Notes: generated by a model from the sequence alone, not told the origin. A stretch of 64,000 nt of DNA from Lachnospiraceae bacterium (GCA_910575475.1 CAJTGD010000007.1:119726-183725), one strand, 5' to 3'. Positions 44,146-54,025 are shown, numbered from the stretch's first letter. Numbers and translations are program-made.

Positions 44146-44992
44146 TATACCAGGCCCCCCTTCCGTGTATGCAGAGGCCCGAGATCCAGGCAGCATGTCT
44201 TCATAGTTCCGGTGTCCAGTGAGATATAGCGTTTGGAGGACTCAATATTTCCGTGTCCGAGGATCTGGGCAACAGTGGATACGGGATCCCCGGAGGAGAC
44301 CATTTTTGTTCCCGCCGTCCTCCGTAATGCATGAAAAGATTTGCCATCCCAGCCGGAACGCCCGATGCCTGCAGCTTCGATGTATCCACGCAGGGCAGCA
44401 TTAAAAAGCCCCGGCGGCCTTTGTCGGTCGAACGGTCTATTTTTGAAAAGATCAGACGAAGTTCCTCATCTGTAAAACAGGGAAGGGCTTTCTGCCTGCA
44501 CCTGCCAGCCGTGCCGAGGAAACGGTCCGCATCCAGGTCAACAATCCCTTTGTCCCGCAGAAACTGTACAAAATTTCTTAAAGTACGCAACAGCCTCGGC
44601 ATACTGCCTTTATGGTTTGGGGCTTCCTGACGGACAAAATCCAGGACATTTTCAGATACCATGGAATGGGCATCCTCCACTCCTGCCTGTTCAAGGAAAT
44701 ACAGGAACTGCCGTATAATAATCATTTCAGGGCGGACAGTCCCCGGACTGAGCCGTTTTGAGAGTTCCTGCTGAAAACCGGACATCAGCTCCCTGTAAGC
44801 TCCGGAAGCAGGGGCGTTAGCCGTAAAAGTGACGGATCCCCAGCTGAATTCCCCGGTTTCAAAATATCTGGCAACAGTATAAGCTGCTTTTCTTATGGGC
44901 TTAACGGTAGATTGTTTCAGTTCCGCCCTGCACTTAAGCTCACAGAACGCAGCCGCATCCTGATACATGAAAGTATCACGTCTGTTTTCCAT
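44145..44992 (-). pseudogene. First tyrosine recombinase of a trio, internal deletion and frameshift
   Basis: The frame starting at 44992 gives a normal N-terminal domain (ARYFETGEFSWGSVTF, LRTLRNFVQFLRDKGIV) up to FTDEELRLIFSKIDRSTDKG. After a junction near 44410 the homology continues in another frame as NAALRGYIEAAG, SFHALRRTAGTKMVSSG, AQILGHGNIESSKRYISLD (HxxR, GH and Tyr catalytic residues) and stops at 44145. The segment with the first catalytic arginine is missing. The total of ~283 codons compares with about 400 in intact RitA-like proteins. Confidence 0.75.
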
Positions 44993-45009
44993 ACAATACC
45001 GGAAAACGG

Positions 45010-45582
45010 CTTCTATATACTCTTATATTGTATGAAAAGAGTAGCGGGGAATTTCATAAATTTCCAAATGATTATCTTCATTGGATTCGCCCGAAGTCCA
45101 ATACCGGGCTTGAGCTGGAATGGCTGCAGGAGCACTTATTGATTCCGCTTGACATTTTCCGGCTGAACCTTCAAAATAAAGGTATCAATAACGAATTGGA
45201 TGCATGGCTGGCTTTTTTGAGCGTGGATGAACCGGAGATCATTGAACAGCTGATTAAAAAATATCCCCGGTTCAAGCCTATGTATCAGCAGATATACGAG
45301 ATCTGCAGGAATACGGAAAGGGTGATGGGAATGTATTCGGAGGAATTAAGGATACTGGACAGAAATACGGTGCAGCTGATGATCGATGAGATGCAGGATG
45401 AGATTGACGGGCAGAAGAAAGTTTTGATTCAGAAGGATGAGCAGTTATTCCAGAAGGATGAGCAGTTGTCACGGCAGAAGGAACAGTTATTCCAGCGGGA
45501 GCAGCAGCTGATACAGAGAGATAAGCAGATTGAGCAGCAACTCCAAGAAATCGTACGTTTAAGAAGGCAGCTTGTGGAATGA
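45010..45582 (+). pseudogene. Rpn/PD-(D/E)XK transposase-like gene, 3' fragment
   Basis: The frame from about 45010 matches the C-terminal half of Rpn-type recombination-promoting nucleases (YTLILYEKSSGEFHKFP, TGLELEWLQEHLLIPLDIF, NTERVMGMYSEELRILDRNT). The N-terminal nuclease domain is absent, cut off at the edge of the recombinase relic. The end is a glutamine-rich coiled coil with about five near-repeats of QKDEQLF type (residues ~135-175 of the open frame). A TTG at 45028 could start a 184-residue product, but it would lack catalytic residues. Confidence 0.75.
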
Positions 45583-45653
45583 TAAGAACTTTCTTCTGGT
45601 ATAGGGTTCTGTTTTTCAACATGACGTGCTTATTTTGAGGAGGGCAAAGATCC

Positions 45654-46349
45654 ATGTTCTCAATCGCCATATGTGAAGATGAAATCTATTTACTGGAAGA
45701 GCTGCGCAAAAAAACAGAGGCATACCTGAAAACCAGACATTTCTCCGCAGAGATCCATACCTTTACGTCCGGCGAGGACTTGCTGAAGGAACAGCGCCCC
45801 TTCGACCTGATCCTTCTGGATCTGGTGCTTCCCGGCATGAACGGACTGGAAGCGGCAAAGCAGCTTTCCGGCAGCCGCATCATTATTATCACATCCTACC
45901 GGGAATACGCGGTAGACGCATTTGAGGTGGATGCCGTACACTACCTGCTCAAGCCGGTGACGGAGGAACGTCTGTATCAGGCCATGGACAGGGCGGTGAA
46001 CCGGTCCGGGCAGGCGGACGACCGATCTCTGGCGCTCGTAAAATCCGGAAACACGCACATCCTTCCCATACGTGACATTTTATACTGCGAAGTGTTTGAC
46101 CACCGGGTCTGCATCCATACCGCAGGGGACGATTACGAGTATTCCGGAACACTGGACACGCTGGAAAAGAAACTGGACGGGCGTTTTTTCCGATGCCACA
46201 GAAGCTATCTCATCAACATGAGCTGTGTGGCCGCTCAGGAAAAAGGAACGGCAGTGGTCTCAAACGGGGATCGGATCCTGATATCACGCAGGAAACAGTC
46301 CGAGTTTATGCAAAGGCTTCTGGACCATTTGAAGAATGAGGTGATCTGA
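45654..46349 (+). CDS. LytTR-family response regulator (AgrA-like)
   Basis: This 231-residue regulator has a receiver domain (about 1-115; CEDEIYLLEEL, phospho-acceptor in LILLDLVLPGMNG, ITSYREYAVDAF and LLKPV) and a C-terminal LytTR DNA-binding domain (about 130-230; ILYCEVFDHRVCIHTAG, FFRCHRSYLINM). LytTR proteins bind direct repeats upstream of secreted-factor or peptide genes. The stop overlaps the kinase start (TGATGG). The start follows GAGGAGGG. No AgrB/AgrD-like peptide genes are seen nearby, so the inducing signal is unknown. Confidence 0.92.
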   Translation: MFSIAICEDEIYLLEELRKKTEAYLKTRHFSAEIHTFTSGEDLLKEQRPFDLILLDLVLPGMNGLEAAKQLSGSRIIIITSYREYAVDAFEVDAVHYLLKPVTEERLYQAMDRAVNRSGQADDRSLALVKSGNTHILPIRDILYCEVFDHRVCIHTAGDDYEYSGTLDTLEKKLDGRFFRCHRSYLINMSCVAAQEKGTAVVSNGDRILISRRKQSEFMQRLLDHLKNEVI

Positions 46350-47662
46350 TGGAATACCCGCACATTGTTTCGGCAGGATTTTATATCTGGTGGCTGCTGC
46401 TCAATGGATTTCTCTATTTCGCGGAATTTCATTTTCTATGCCGCTTTTCCGGGAGCAGGGAAAAGAAATATACAGTATGCTATGTATTGCTCAGCAGCCT
46501 GATTACATTTTTGGTCATGTATTTTCGGGGCTCCGGAGTTCTCAGACTGTTCCTGCACATGGGGATCCTATTGTGCTTTTCCAGATTTGCGCTTAAGCTT
46601 CGATGGGCGGATACGGTCGCTCCGGCAACGATCCTATTAACGCTCTTTACCTTTATGGAAAGCTTTCAGACAGTTTTCATGCGCTGGATGGCGGGACATT
46701 CGATGGAAATGCGCACCGCCGTTTTCATGCAGATGCTTCTTTTGGCGGGACTGGCTGCCGTGCTGGTGCTGACGATGCGTTTCGTGTCCGACAGATATGC
46801 CTGTACGGGAAGGCAGAAGCTATCTTCCCGGCTGTACCCATTACTGCTGCCATGCAGCTTTATCGTGTGGGTCATCCGAAGCGGGCTCGGGCTGGACATG
46901 TGGATGGAGCCGGTTCCAGGAAGCGGCTCTCTTTTGGGCAAGCGGTCGGGCCTGTGGGCACTGGTGTGGATTCTGGGAGCCTGCGTGATCTTCTTCATCC
47001 TTCTGAAGCTGGTCAGCCGGATCGCTGTTCTGTCCGAGCAGGAAACGGAACAGAAAAGGCTGGAGGAGCAGATCCGGATGCAGTATGCATATCTGGAAGA
47101 AGCGAAAAAGAGAAATGAGCTCTACCGTACATTTCAGCATGATATCAACAATCATTTCCTGGTGCTGTCCGGGCTGATCCGGGAAAAGAACTATGACGAG
47201 GCAAAAAACTATTTTGACAAGCTGCGCGGCTCTGCGGACAGTCTGCTCATCGGCATCGAAACCGGCAATCCGATCCTCGATATACTTTTACAGGAAAAGC
47301 TCAGCTTCGCCGTGTCAAACGGCATCGAGGTGAAACACGACGTACAGATTTCCCGGGACTGCGGTGTGGAGGATATTGACCTGTGTATCATTCTGGCAAA
47401 TGCATTAGACAATGCGGTTCATGCCTGTGCGGAGGTTACAGGAAGGCAGCCGGAGATCTCAGTCACGGTCCGGAGGCGGCATCATTTTCTGCTCATGGAA
47501 GTCGTAAATACGATGATTCCGGCGCAGGGCCGGATGGAGTACGGGACTGGGCTGGATAATATCCGGCATACGGTTGAAAAATACGAAGGGACGATGGAAA
47601 TTGAGAACAGCGGCGGGAAATTCCGGCTGACGGCGTTGCTGTGCCTGGGTATTCATAATTGA
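46349..47662 (+). CDS. GHKL-type sensor histidine kinase (AgrC-like)
   Basis: This 437-residue membrane kinase has about seven N-terminal helices (residues ~8-230), a short coiled coil, the phospho-accepting region RTFQHDINNHFLVLSGLI and a GHKL ATPase domain (ILANALDNAVHACAE N-box, GTGLDNIRHTVEKYEG G-box). This architecture is that of AgrC/ComD peptide-sensing kinases. It is translationally coupled to the LytTR regulator gene. In the 161 bases that follow I saw no clear terminator. Confidence 0.92.
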   Translation: MEYPHIVSAGFYIWWLLLNGFLYFAEFHFLCRFSGSREKKYTVCYVLLSSLITFLVMYFRGSGVLRLFLHMGILLCFSRFALKLRWADTVAPATILLTLFTFMESFQTVFMRWMAGHSMEMRTAVFMQMLLLAGLAAVLVLTMRFVSDRYACTGRQKLSSRLYPLLLPCSFIVWVIRSGLGLDMWMEPVPGSGSLLGKRSGLWALVWILGACVIFFILLKLVSRIAVLSEQETEQKRLEEQIRMQYAYLEEAKKRNELYRTFQHDINNHFLVLSGLIREKNYDEAKNYFDKLRGSADSLLIGIETGNPILDILLQEKLSFAVSNGIEVKHDVQISRDCGVEDIDLCIILANALDNAVHACAEVTGRQPEISVTVRRRHHFLLMEVVNTMIPAQGRMEYGTGLDNIRHTVEKYEGTMEIENSGGKFRLTALLCLGIHN

Positions 47663-47823
47663 GTAGTAATAAGCGTTCGCAGTCCAGGTTATTCCTGCGT
47701 TGGGGGCGGCGCCGTTTACGAAAGGGGAGTGACCGTTGACGGGAATCCGCTTTTTTGAAAAGAGATCTATCCGATATACGGAATGAACAGAAAAGGATTC
47801 AAAAAAAGCGGAGGTGAAAACTT

Positions 47824-48252
47824 ATGGTAAACAGTATCAGACCCAATTATGTAAATCCGTTGAAAATGATGAAAAGCACCGGACAGGTGGAACGCCTGAA
47901 TCCGGGGATGCAGAAGACGCCGGAGAAGCAGCGGAAAACTCTGGAGACTAAAAAGCAGTCGATTCAAAATGCGCTTCTGCTCATGAAAGGAACGTCCGGC
48001 GACAGCGGGGCTTCGGAAGAGCATGTGGAAATGCTGGTAAAGAAGCTGGAAGAGATTACGAATGAGATCCGGACGAATAAGCGAGAGACGGGAGCAGCAG
48101 CGGCAGCGGATCCAATACGATCAAGTAAAGCGGAAGAGCCGTTGGAGGAGAGGAAGAGATTAGAAGAAAAACGGATGGACAGGTTAGAACTTCATTCGGA
48201 CAGAACGGTTGCCGGGCGGAATCTATATGAGACATTTTGGAAAGAAGAGTAA
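47824..48252 (+). CDS. Unknown small charged protein
   Basis: I do not recognise this 142-residue protein. It is hydrophilic and likely helical, with MVNSIRPNYVNPLKMMKS at the start, a long charged helix (about 30-80, KKQSIQNALLLMK and EEHVEMLVKKLEEITNEI) and a basic/acidic coiled coil (about 100-130) before a short tail ending LYETFWKEE. There is no signal peptide. Start: GGAGG seven bases before the ATG. It follows the two-component system and is followed by a terminator, so it may be a separate unit. Confidence 0.65.
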   Translation: MVNSIRPNYVNPLKMMKSTGQVERLNPGMQKTPEKQRKTLETKKQSIQNALLLMKGTSGDSGASEEHVEMLVKKLEEITNEIRTNKRETGAAAAADPIRSSKAEEPLEERKRLEEKRMDRLELHSDRTVAGRNLYETFWKEE

Positions 48253-48592
48253 GTGATATTCCATGATATTAAGCTGTCAGACCTGAGAAAAGAAGGGGCT
48301 GGCAGCTTTATTTTCAGGATAGGTTCATTTGCTTGCTATTTTGTATACCGCATGGTAGTATAAAAAAGCAGAGTTGGATGGGACGGAAAGGCATGGTGAG
48401 ATATAGGACTTCCAATAAATATAAAAAACTTGTTGACTGGCAATGTTGCTGCACCGGCTGAATAAGGGTTTTGCACATAAAGTATTCCGAGAGACTGAAT
48501 TGAATGAGTTTGAAAATGGATATAGAAATGAGAATAGAAAAGTAAAAAATGATAATATAAGTGATGAAGTCATAACGAAAAAGGAAAAAAGA
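48253..48592. other. 340-base AT-rich gap before recQ
   Basis: It begins with the terminator at 48271-48314. The rest is AT-rich. A frame open from 48443 joins recQ in phase but has no ribosome site and looks non-coding (rich in Asn, Lys and Glu). A TTGACT at about 48433 could be a -35 for recQ, but no matching -10 is clear. Confidence 0.5.
48271..48314 (+). terminator. Terminator after the unknown charged protein gene
   Basis: AAGCTGTCAG pairs with CTGGCAGCTT (one G-U pair) and is followed by TATTTT. Confidence 0.65.
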
Positions 48593-50503
48593 ATGAACAC
48601 AAAATACGAAATCTTAAAAAATATCTTCGGCTACGATACCTTCCGGGAAGGTCAGGAAACCTTAGTTGACAGTACCCTTTCCGGCAGGGATGTTCTGGGG
48701 ATCATGCCGACAGGCGCAGGAAAATCCATCTGCTTTCAGGTCCCGGCGCTGATGTTTGAGGGGATTACCATCGTGGTATCGCCCCTCATTTCTTTGATGA
48801 AGGATCAGGTGGCCGCCCTGAACCAGGCCGGCGTCCATGCGGCTTACATCAACAGCTCCCTGACCGAAGGCCAGTACCGCAAGGCCATGGAAAATGCGCG
48901 CCGGGGCCAGTACAAGATCATCTATGTGGCGCCCGAACGCCTGATGACAGATTCCTTCCAGTCTTTGATGCAGGAGGTCGAGATCTCCATGACAGCGGTG
49001 GACGAAGCCCACTGTATTTCCCAATGGGGACAGGACTTCCGTCCCAGCTATCTCAAGATCGTAGAATTCATCAATATGCTTCCGAAGCGCCCTGTGATCG
49101 CCGCTTATACGGCTACGGCCACGAAGCAGGTTAAAGAAGACATTCTCTGTATCCTGGGACTCCGTGATCCTGCGGTGGTGGTCACCGGATATGACCGGAA
49201 AAATCTATACTTTGCAGTCAAAAAACCAAAGGACAAGAAGGCGCAGCTTCTGGACTATTTATCCAAAAACAGGGAAAAAAGCGGGATCATTTACTGTAAT
49301 ACGAGGAAGACTGTGGAGGAGGTGGAGCTGGACTTGAGAAGGGCAGGCTACCCGGTGACCCGCTACCACGCCGGATTGACGGATGCAGAGCGGCGGCAGA
49401 ATCAGGAGGACTTTATCTATGACCGCAGGCCGGTGATGGTAGCCACCAACGCGTTCGGTATGGGTATCGACAAGTCCAATGTGCGCTATGTCATTCACTA
49501 CAATATGCCCAAGGACATCGAAAGCTACTATCAGGAGGCCGGGCGTGCCGGACGGGACGGTGAGCCCGCGGAGTGCCTGCTGTTCTATTCCGGGCAGGAC
49601 GTGCGGATCAATGAATTTCTCATCGGGACGCAGGCGGAGAACAGCGAGCTGGATGAGGAAGAACGGGAACTGATCAAGGAGCGGGACCAGGAGCGCCTCC
49701 GGAAAATGACGTTCTACTGCTTTACCAATGAATGCCTGCGGGAATATATCCTGCGGTATTTCGGGGAGTACGGCGGAAATTACTGCGGCAATTGCGAAAA
49801 CTGCCGGACAGAATTTGAAGATATCGACGTGACAGAAGACGCCTGCCATATCATCCGCATGGTGCTGACCAGCCATGAGCGCTACGGGATCAATGCCGTC
49901 CTGGACGGGGTGCACGGTTCGGACACGGCGAAGGTGCGGCAGTTCCGTCTGAACCAGAATCCGGAGTACGGAAGCTTAAAAGGACGGACGCTGGTCCGGC
50001 TGCGGCAGATTCTGAATGACATGCTGATCAAGGGGTATCTGTTCCTCACGACCAGCGATTATCCGGTGCTGAAAATGACAAAGAGCGGACGGGAGCTGTT
50101 GGAGTATTGGGAGCAGGAGGAAGCGAAAAACGCGGATGATCCGGAAGGGCAGGACATCATGCCGGGGTATGCGGCAGATTCCTCTTTTCGGGTGATCTTA
50201 AAGCTCCCGAAGGAGCAGGAAAGAACCGCATCCAAGGGACAGGAAAAGAAGAAAAAAACAGCCGTGGACGCAAAATATCCGGATCTGTTCGAACAGCTTC
50301 GGAAATACCGTTACGAACTCGCACAGAAAGAACACGTCCCGCCGTATATTATTTTTTCGGATAAGACCTTAAAAGAAATGAGTACATTTCTCCCGACGAC
50401 CCAGGATGCCATGCTGGAGATTAACGGTATCGGGAAAGTGAAGTATGACAAGTACGGGGAGGCATTTATGGAGATCGTCCGTGCTTATGCGGAGAAAATA
50501 TAA
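48593..50503 (+). CDS. recQ: ATP-dependent DNA helicase RecQ
   Basis: This 636-residue superfamily 2 helicase has an N-terminal helicase core with FGYDTFREGQ (motif 0), MPTGAGKSICFQVPAL (Walker A), VDEAHCISQWGQDFRP (DEAH) and QEAGRAGRDGEPAECLL (motif VI). A zinc-binding region (NYCGNCENC), a winged-helix RQC domain and a C-terminal HRDC domain (DKTLKEMSTFLPTTQDAMLEI) complete the RecQ architecture. It unwinds DNA in recombination and repair. The ATG at 48593 follows AAAGGA. Copy 5 of the two-hairpin element lies downstream, after an 85-base AT-rich stretch. Confidence 0.95.
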   Translation: MNTKYEILKNIFGYDTFREGQETLVDSTLSGRDVLGIMPTGAGKSICFQVPALMFEGITIVVSPLISLMKDQVAALNQAGVHAAYINSSLTEGQYRKAMENARRGQYKIIYVAPERLMTDSFQSLMQEVEISMTAVDEAHCISQWGQDFRPSYLKIVEFINMLPKRPVIAAYTATATKQVKEDILCILGLRDPAVVVTGYDRKNLYFAVKKPKDKKAQLLDYLSKNREKSGIIYCNTRKTVEEVELDLRRAGYPVTRYHAGLTDAERRQNQEDFIYDRRPVMVATNAFGMGIDKSNVRYVIHYNMPKDIESYYQEAGRAGRDGEPAECLLFYSGQDVRINEFLIGTQAENSELDEEERELIKERDQERLRKMTFYCFTNECLREYILRYFGEYGGNYCGNCENCRTEFEDIDVTEDACHIIRMVLTSHERYGINAVLDGVHGSDTAKVRQFRLNQNPEYGSLKGRTLVRLRQILNDMLIKGYLFLTTSDYPVLKMTKSGRELLEYWEQEEAKNADDPEGQDIMPGYAADSSFRVILKLPKEQERTASKGQEKKKKTAVDAKYPDLFEQLRKYRYELAQKEHVPPYIIFSDKTLKEMSTFLPTTQDAMLEINGIGKVKYDKYGEAFMEIVRAYAEKI

Positions 50504-50587
50504 GAACATGTACCATGTAACGTAAACAACATTCTCACACTTCATACACAAAAATTTCACAAACATTTGCTACTTTAATAACCGTAC

Positions 50588-50677
50588 AAAAATAACCTGA
50601 ACAGAGATACCGTTTGACCAGGTTATTTTTATACCATCGTATGCAGAAAGGCTGCCAGTGGCAGGCTTTCTGTATGC
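50588..50677 (+). repeat. Two-hairpin intergenic element, copy 5 (recQ to ABC gene)
   Basis: Hairpin 1 is AAAAATAACCTG (50588-50599) with CAGGTTATTTTT (50619-50630), a perfect 12-bp stem that could also terminate recQ. The 48 bases 50630-50677 are identical to copy 2. The following gene starts 52 bases later, with no other promoter visible. Confidence 0.8.
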
Positions 50678-50728
50678 GGTTCTTTTACATACCTATGGAA
50701 TACATCACATCGCTAGGGAGGTAAGGAT

Positions 50729-51703
50729 TTGATTGAGGTAAAGAATTTAGTGAAAAAATATGGAACCCATCTTGCCGTAGATCACCTGGATTTTCAGCTG
50801 GAACCAGGGAGAATCTACGGCTTTTTGGGGCCGAACGGCGCCGGAAAATCAACCACCATGAACATCATGACCGGCTATCTGGGAGCAACGGAGGGCGAGG
50901 TTGTCATCGACGGACATGATATCTTAAAGGAACCCGAGGAAGCCAAGAAACATATCGGGTATCTGCCGGAGCTTCCGCCCCTGTACATGGATATGACCGT
51001 ACAGGAATATCTGGAATTTGCGGCAGAGTTAAAGGAGATCCCGAGGAAAGAGCGGGAAAACGCAGTCGGTCAGGTGATGGAGATTACAAAGCTCAAGGAC
51101 GTGGAATATCGTCTGATCAGGAATCTGTCCAAGGGCTACCGCCAGAGGGTAGGGCTGGCCCAGGCCATCCTGGGATTCCCGGATATCATCATCCTGGATG
51201 AGCCTACTGTCGGGCTGGACCCCAAGCAGATCATCGAGATCCGGGAACTGATCCGGGACATGGCAAAGGAGCACACGGTGATCCTCAGCTCCCATATCCT
51301 GGCGGAGGTGCGGGAGGTCTGCGATTATATCATGATCATTTCCAGGGGCAAGCTGGTGGCCAGCGATACGCCCGACAACCTGGAGCATCTGATGGCCGGG
51401 CAGAACAGTCTGGAGATCGAGACCAAAGCAGAACCGGAAGAGGTACGGCGGATCCTGCGCGGTATTACCGGGATTGAAAAGCTGGAGCTAAAGAGGACAG
51501 CGGAGCATACGACATACGCGAAGATCGAGATGGGGACAGCGGCTTCCGAAGGGGAGCAGGATATCCGCGAATCCATATTCCTTGCATTTGCAGAAGCAGG
51601 CTGTCCGCTCCTCATGCTGAAAACATCCAAAGCAAGTCTGGAAGAGGTATTCATGGAATTGACCCAGGGAGAGGAGGCGGCTGCAGATGCTGGCGATTTA
51701 TAA
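50729..51703 (+). CDS. ABC transporter ATPase, GldA-like
   Basis: This 324-residue ATPase has Walker A GPNGAGKST at residues 34-42, the signature LSKGYRQRVGLAQA, Walker B IIILDEPTVGLD and the switch histidine in VILSSHILAEV. A C-terminal extension (about 225-315) is typical of ABC-2 exporter ATPases that work with GldF/GldG-like partners. The start is TTG (50729), seven bases after AGGGAGG. It overlaps the permease gene by 17 bases. The substrate is unknown. Confidence 0.9.
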   Translation: MIEVKNLVKKYGTHLAVDHLDFQLEPGRIYGFLGPNGAGKSTTMNIMTGYLGATEGEVVIDGHDILKEPEEAKKHIGYLPELPPLYMDMTVQEYLEFAAELKEIPRKERENAVGQVMEITKLKDVEYRLIRNLSKGYRQRVGLAQAILGFPDIIILDEPTVGLDPKQIIEIRELIRDMAKEHTVILSSHILAEVREVCDYIMIISRGKLVASDTPDNLEHLMAGQNSLEIETKAEPEEVRRILRGITGIEKLELKRTAEHTTYAKIEMGTAASEGEQDIRESIFLAFAEAGCPLLMLKTSKASLEEVFMELTQGEEAAADAGDL

Positions 51704-52553
51704 GAGGGAACTGCGTTCCTACTTTCAGTCGATGATCGGATGCGTTTTTGTTGCGTTTCTGGTACTGTTTACGGGGATTTATTTTACAGCCTATAACCTG
51801 ACCGCAGGGTATCCGTATTTTTCCTATACATTATCCGGTTCCCTGATCGTCTTTATCGTAGGGATTCCGCTGATCACCATGCGGAGCTTCTCGGAGGAAC
51901 GGAAGAACAAGACGGATCAGCTCCTTTTGACAGCGCCGGTCAGTCTGACGAAAGTAGTTTTGGGAAAATATTTTGCGATGGTTACTGTGGTCGCAGTGCC
52001 CAACGTGATCTTCTGTCTGTTTCCGCTGATCATAAAAATGAACGGGACGGCATATCTGAAGGTGGATTATATTTCCATCGGGGTATTCTTCCTGCTGGGC
52101 TGTGTGTACCTTGCCATCGGCATGTTTCTGTCCACCCTGACGGAGAGCCAGATCATTGCCTTTGTCAGTACCTTCGGAGTCCTATTGCTTTTGTACCTGT
52201 GGAACGGGATCGTAAGCTTCCTGCCGTCCTCCGCTTCCGGCTGCCTGGTGGGGCTGCTGCTCATACTGAGTGTGATCATCCTGTATATCTGGCAAATGAC
52301 GCTGAACTGGGTGCTGAGCGCCGTCATGGAGGCAGTCTGCGTGATCGGGTGTGTCACCGCGTATTTTGTGAAGCCCGCACTGTTTGAAAATCTGCTGTCA
52401 AAGCTGCTTGGAAAGCTTGCCTTTGCGGATGTATTTACGGGAATTACGCAGAATCATATCGTGGATCTGAGCGGGATCATCCTGTATCTGTCTGTGATTA
52501 CGGTATTTATATTCCTGACCGTACAGACGATCCAGAAAAGACGTTGGAGTTAG
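51687..52553 (+). CDS. ABC-2 type permease, GldF-like
   Basis: This 288-residue membrane protein has about six to seven hydrophobic helices, beginning MLAIYKRELRSYFQSMIGCVF, a start shared by ABC-2 permeases of the gliding-motility type, and the conserved PLITMRSFSEERKNKTDQLLL. It pairs with the upstream ATPase. Gliding itself is a Bacteroidetes trait, so in clostridia this module must do something else. It is followed after 12 bases by the GldG-like gene. Confidence 0.88.
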   Translation: MLAIYKRELRSYFQSMIGCVFVAFLVLFTGIYFTAYNLTAGYPYFSYTLSGSLIVFIVGIPLITMRSFSEERKNKTDQLLLTAPVSLTKVVLGKYFAMVTVVAVPNVIFCLFPLIIKMNGTAYLKVDYISIGVFFLLGCVYLAIGMFLSTLTESQIIAFVSTFGVLLLLYLWNGIVSFLPSSASGCLVGLLLILSVIILYIWQMTLNWVLSAVMEAVCVIGCVTAYFVKPALFENLLSKLLGKLAFADVFTGITQNHIVDLSGIILYLSVITVFIFLTVQTIQKRRWS

Positions 52554-52565
52554 GAGGAACAGACC

Positions 52566-54008
52566 GTGGAAAAAATGAAAAGATTATTTCATACGACAGG
52601 AACAGCGCATGGCATGTACAGCGTGGGATTGACGGCAGTAGTGGTTGCGATCGTGGTTGTGGTCAATCTGATCTTTGGTCAGCTTCCGGAGAAATACCGT
52701 AGCATTGACGTCAGCAATTCAAAGATTTACGAGATCACGGATACGAGCAGGGAGTTCCTGAAGGACCTGGATACGGAAGTGAAGTTCACGGTACTCGCCG
52801 TGCAGGAGGAAACGGACGAAAGGATCCGGACATTTCTGAGTAAATATGCTTCCCTGTCAAAACATATCAAAGTGGAATGGATCGATCCGGTGCTGCATCC
52901 TTCCGCGCTGCAGGATTATGACGCGTCTGAAAATTCGATCATTGTATCCTGCGAAGAGACTGATAGAACCACGGCGGTGACATTTGACCAGATCGTGGTG
53001 GTAGACTATTCTTCCTATTATTATACAGGCAGCATTTCGGAAAATGAATTTGACGGAGAGGGGCAGCTTACCAGCGCGGTCAATTATGTGACCAGCGAAG
53101 AAGAAAAGCAGATCTACCGTACCGCCGGACATGGAGAGAGCACGCTTCCCGCAAATATCACCGAGCTGATGGATAAGAACAACTATACGGTATCGGAGTG
53201 GAATCTGCTGATGAACCAGGATATCCCGGAGGACTGCGATCTGCTCCTGATGAACGCGCCGGCCAATGACCTGACGGAGGAGGAGAGGGATGCAGTGCTT
53301 TCCTATCTGGCAGAGGGCGGCAAGATGATGCTCCTGCTGGGAGAGACCAACGCCACGGAGCTGCCCAATCTGGCGGCTGTCATGAAGGAATACGGCATGG
53401 AGGCTGCGGACGGCTATATTGCGGATCCTCAGCGCTGCTACCAGGGAAATGCATTTTATATCTTCCCCATGCTGAGCCTGAGCGGAGACATGGCTAAAGG
53501 CATGGCTTCGGAAATGGTGCTGCTGATCAATGCACACGGACTGAATCTGACAGACCCGGCGCGGGATACGATATCCGCCACTTCTTTTATGACCACCAGC
53601 AATTCCGGCGCAGCTGTGACCGAGGAAACGCAGACAGACGGAACCTATACGCTGGGGGCTGTGGCAACGGAGACGGTGAGCGGGAATGGAGATGAGTCGG
53701 CAGAAGATGGCGGCAATACGGACGCTCAAACAAAGGAGACCCGCCTGACCGTGATCTCCTCGGCGAATATGATCGATTCCCAGCTTACGGAAACATTTAC
53801 GACCCTGGAAAATACGACCCTGTTTATGAATGCGGTGACGGCAAACTTTGACGGAGTGGAAAACCTGTCCATCGAGCCGAAGAGCCTGGCAGTGCAGTAC
53901 AATACGATTCAGCATGTCGGACTTTTGAGCCTGTTTGCAATATTCGGAATCCCGCTGGTGATCCTCGCGGGAGGATTCACCGTATGGTTTAAGCGGAGAA
54001 AAGCGTAA
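52566..54008 (+). CDS. GldG-family extracytoplasmic protein of an ABC module
   Basis: This 480-residue protein has an N-terminal membrane helix (about 19-40), a large outer domain and a C-terminal helix (about 455-474, LFAIFGIPLVILAGGFTVWF) followed by KRRKA. The outer part resembles the ABC-type unknown transport domain of GldG proteins (KFTVLAVQEETDERIRTFL, RTAGHGESTLPANITEL, LLLMNAPANDLTEEERDAVL). It probably sits between the permease and the DUF4340 protein at the cell surface. The gene is in a tight operon. Confidence 0.85.
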   Translation: MEKMKRLFHTTGTAHGMYSVGLTAVVVAIVVVVNLIFGQLPEKYRSIDVSNSKIYEITDTSREFLKDLDTEVKFTVLAVQEETDERIRTFLSKYASLSKHIKVEWIDPVLHPSALQDYDASENSIIVSCEETDRTTAVTFDQIVVVDYSSYYYTGSISENEFDGEGQLTSAVNYVTSEEEKQIYRTAGHGESTLPANITELMDKNNYTVSEWNLLMNQDIPEDCDLLLMNAPANDLTEEERDAVLSYLAEGGKMMLLLGETNATELPNLAAVMKEYGMEAADGYIADPQRCYQGNAFYIFPMLSLSGDMAKGMASEMVLLINAHGLNLTDPARDTISATSFMTTSNSGAAVTEETQTDGTYTLGAVATETVSGNGDESAEDGGNTDAQTKETRLTVISSANMIDSQLTETFTTLENTTLFMNAVTANFDGVENLSIEPKSLAVQYNTIQHVGLLSLFAIFGIPLVILAGGFTVWFKRRKA

Positions 54009-54025
54009 AACAGCAGGAGGGATCT

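Larger units (their letters stand above)
43113..45008 (-). mobile_element. Relic of a three-recombinase (RIT-like) element
   Basis: Three tyrosine recombinase genes lie head to tail on the - strand, with overlapping stop/start codons between the first two, as in RIT (recombinases in trio) elements. Each is damaged by an internal or terminal deletion. No terminal inverted repeats survive: the left edge runs directly into an AAA-ATPase fragment, and the right edge runs into an Rpn-type fragment 18 bases beyond the first start codon. Confidence 0.65.

Noticed and set aside
45420..45560. Short tandem DNA repeats in the Rpn-type fragment
   Set aside because: The repetition reflects a Gln-rich coiled coil (QKDEQL units) in protein, not a CRISPR or satellite array.
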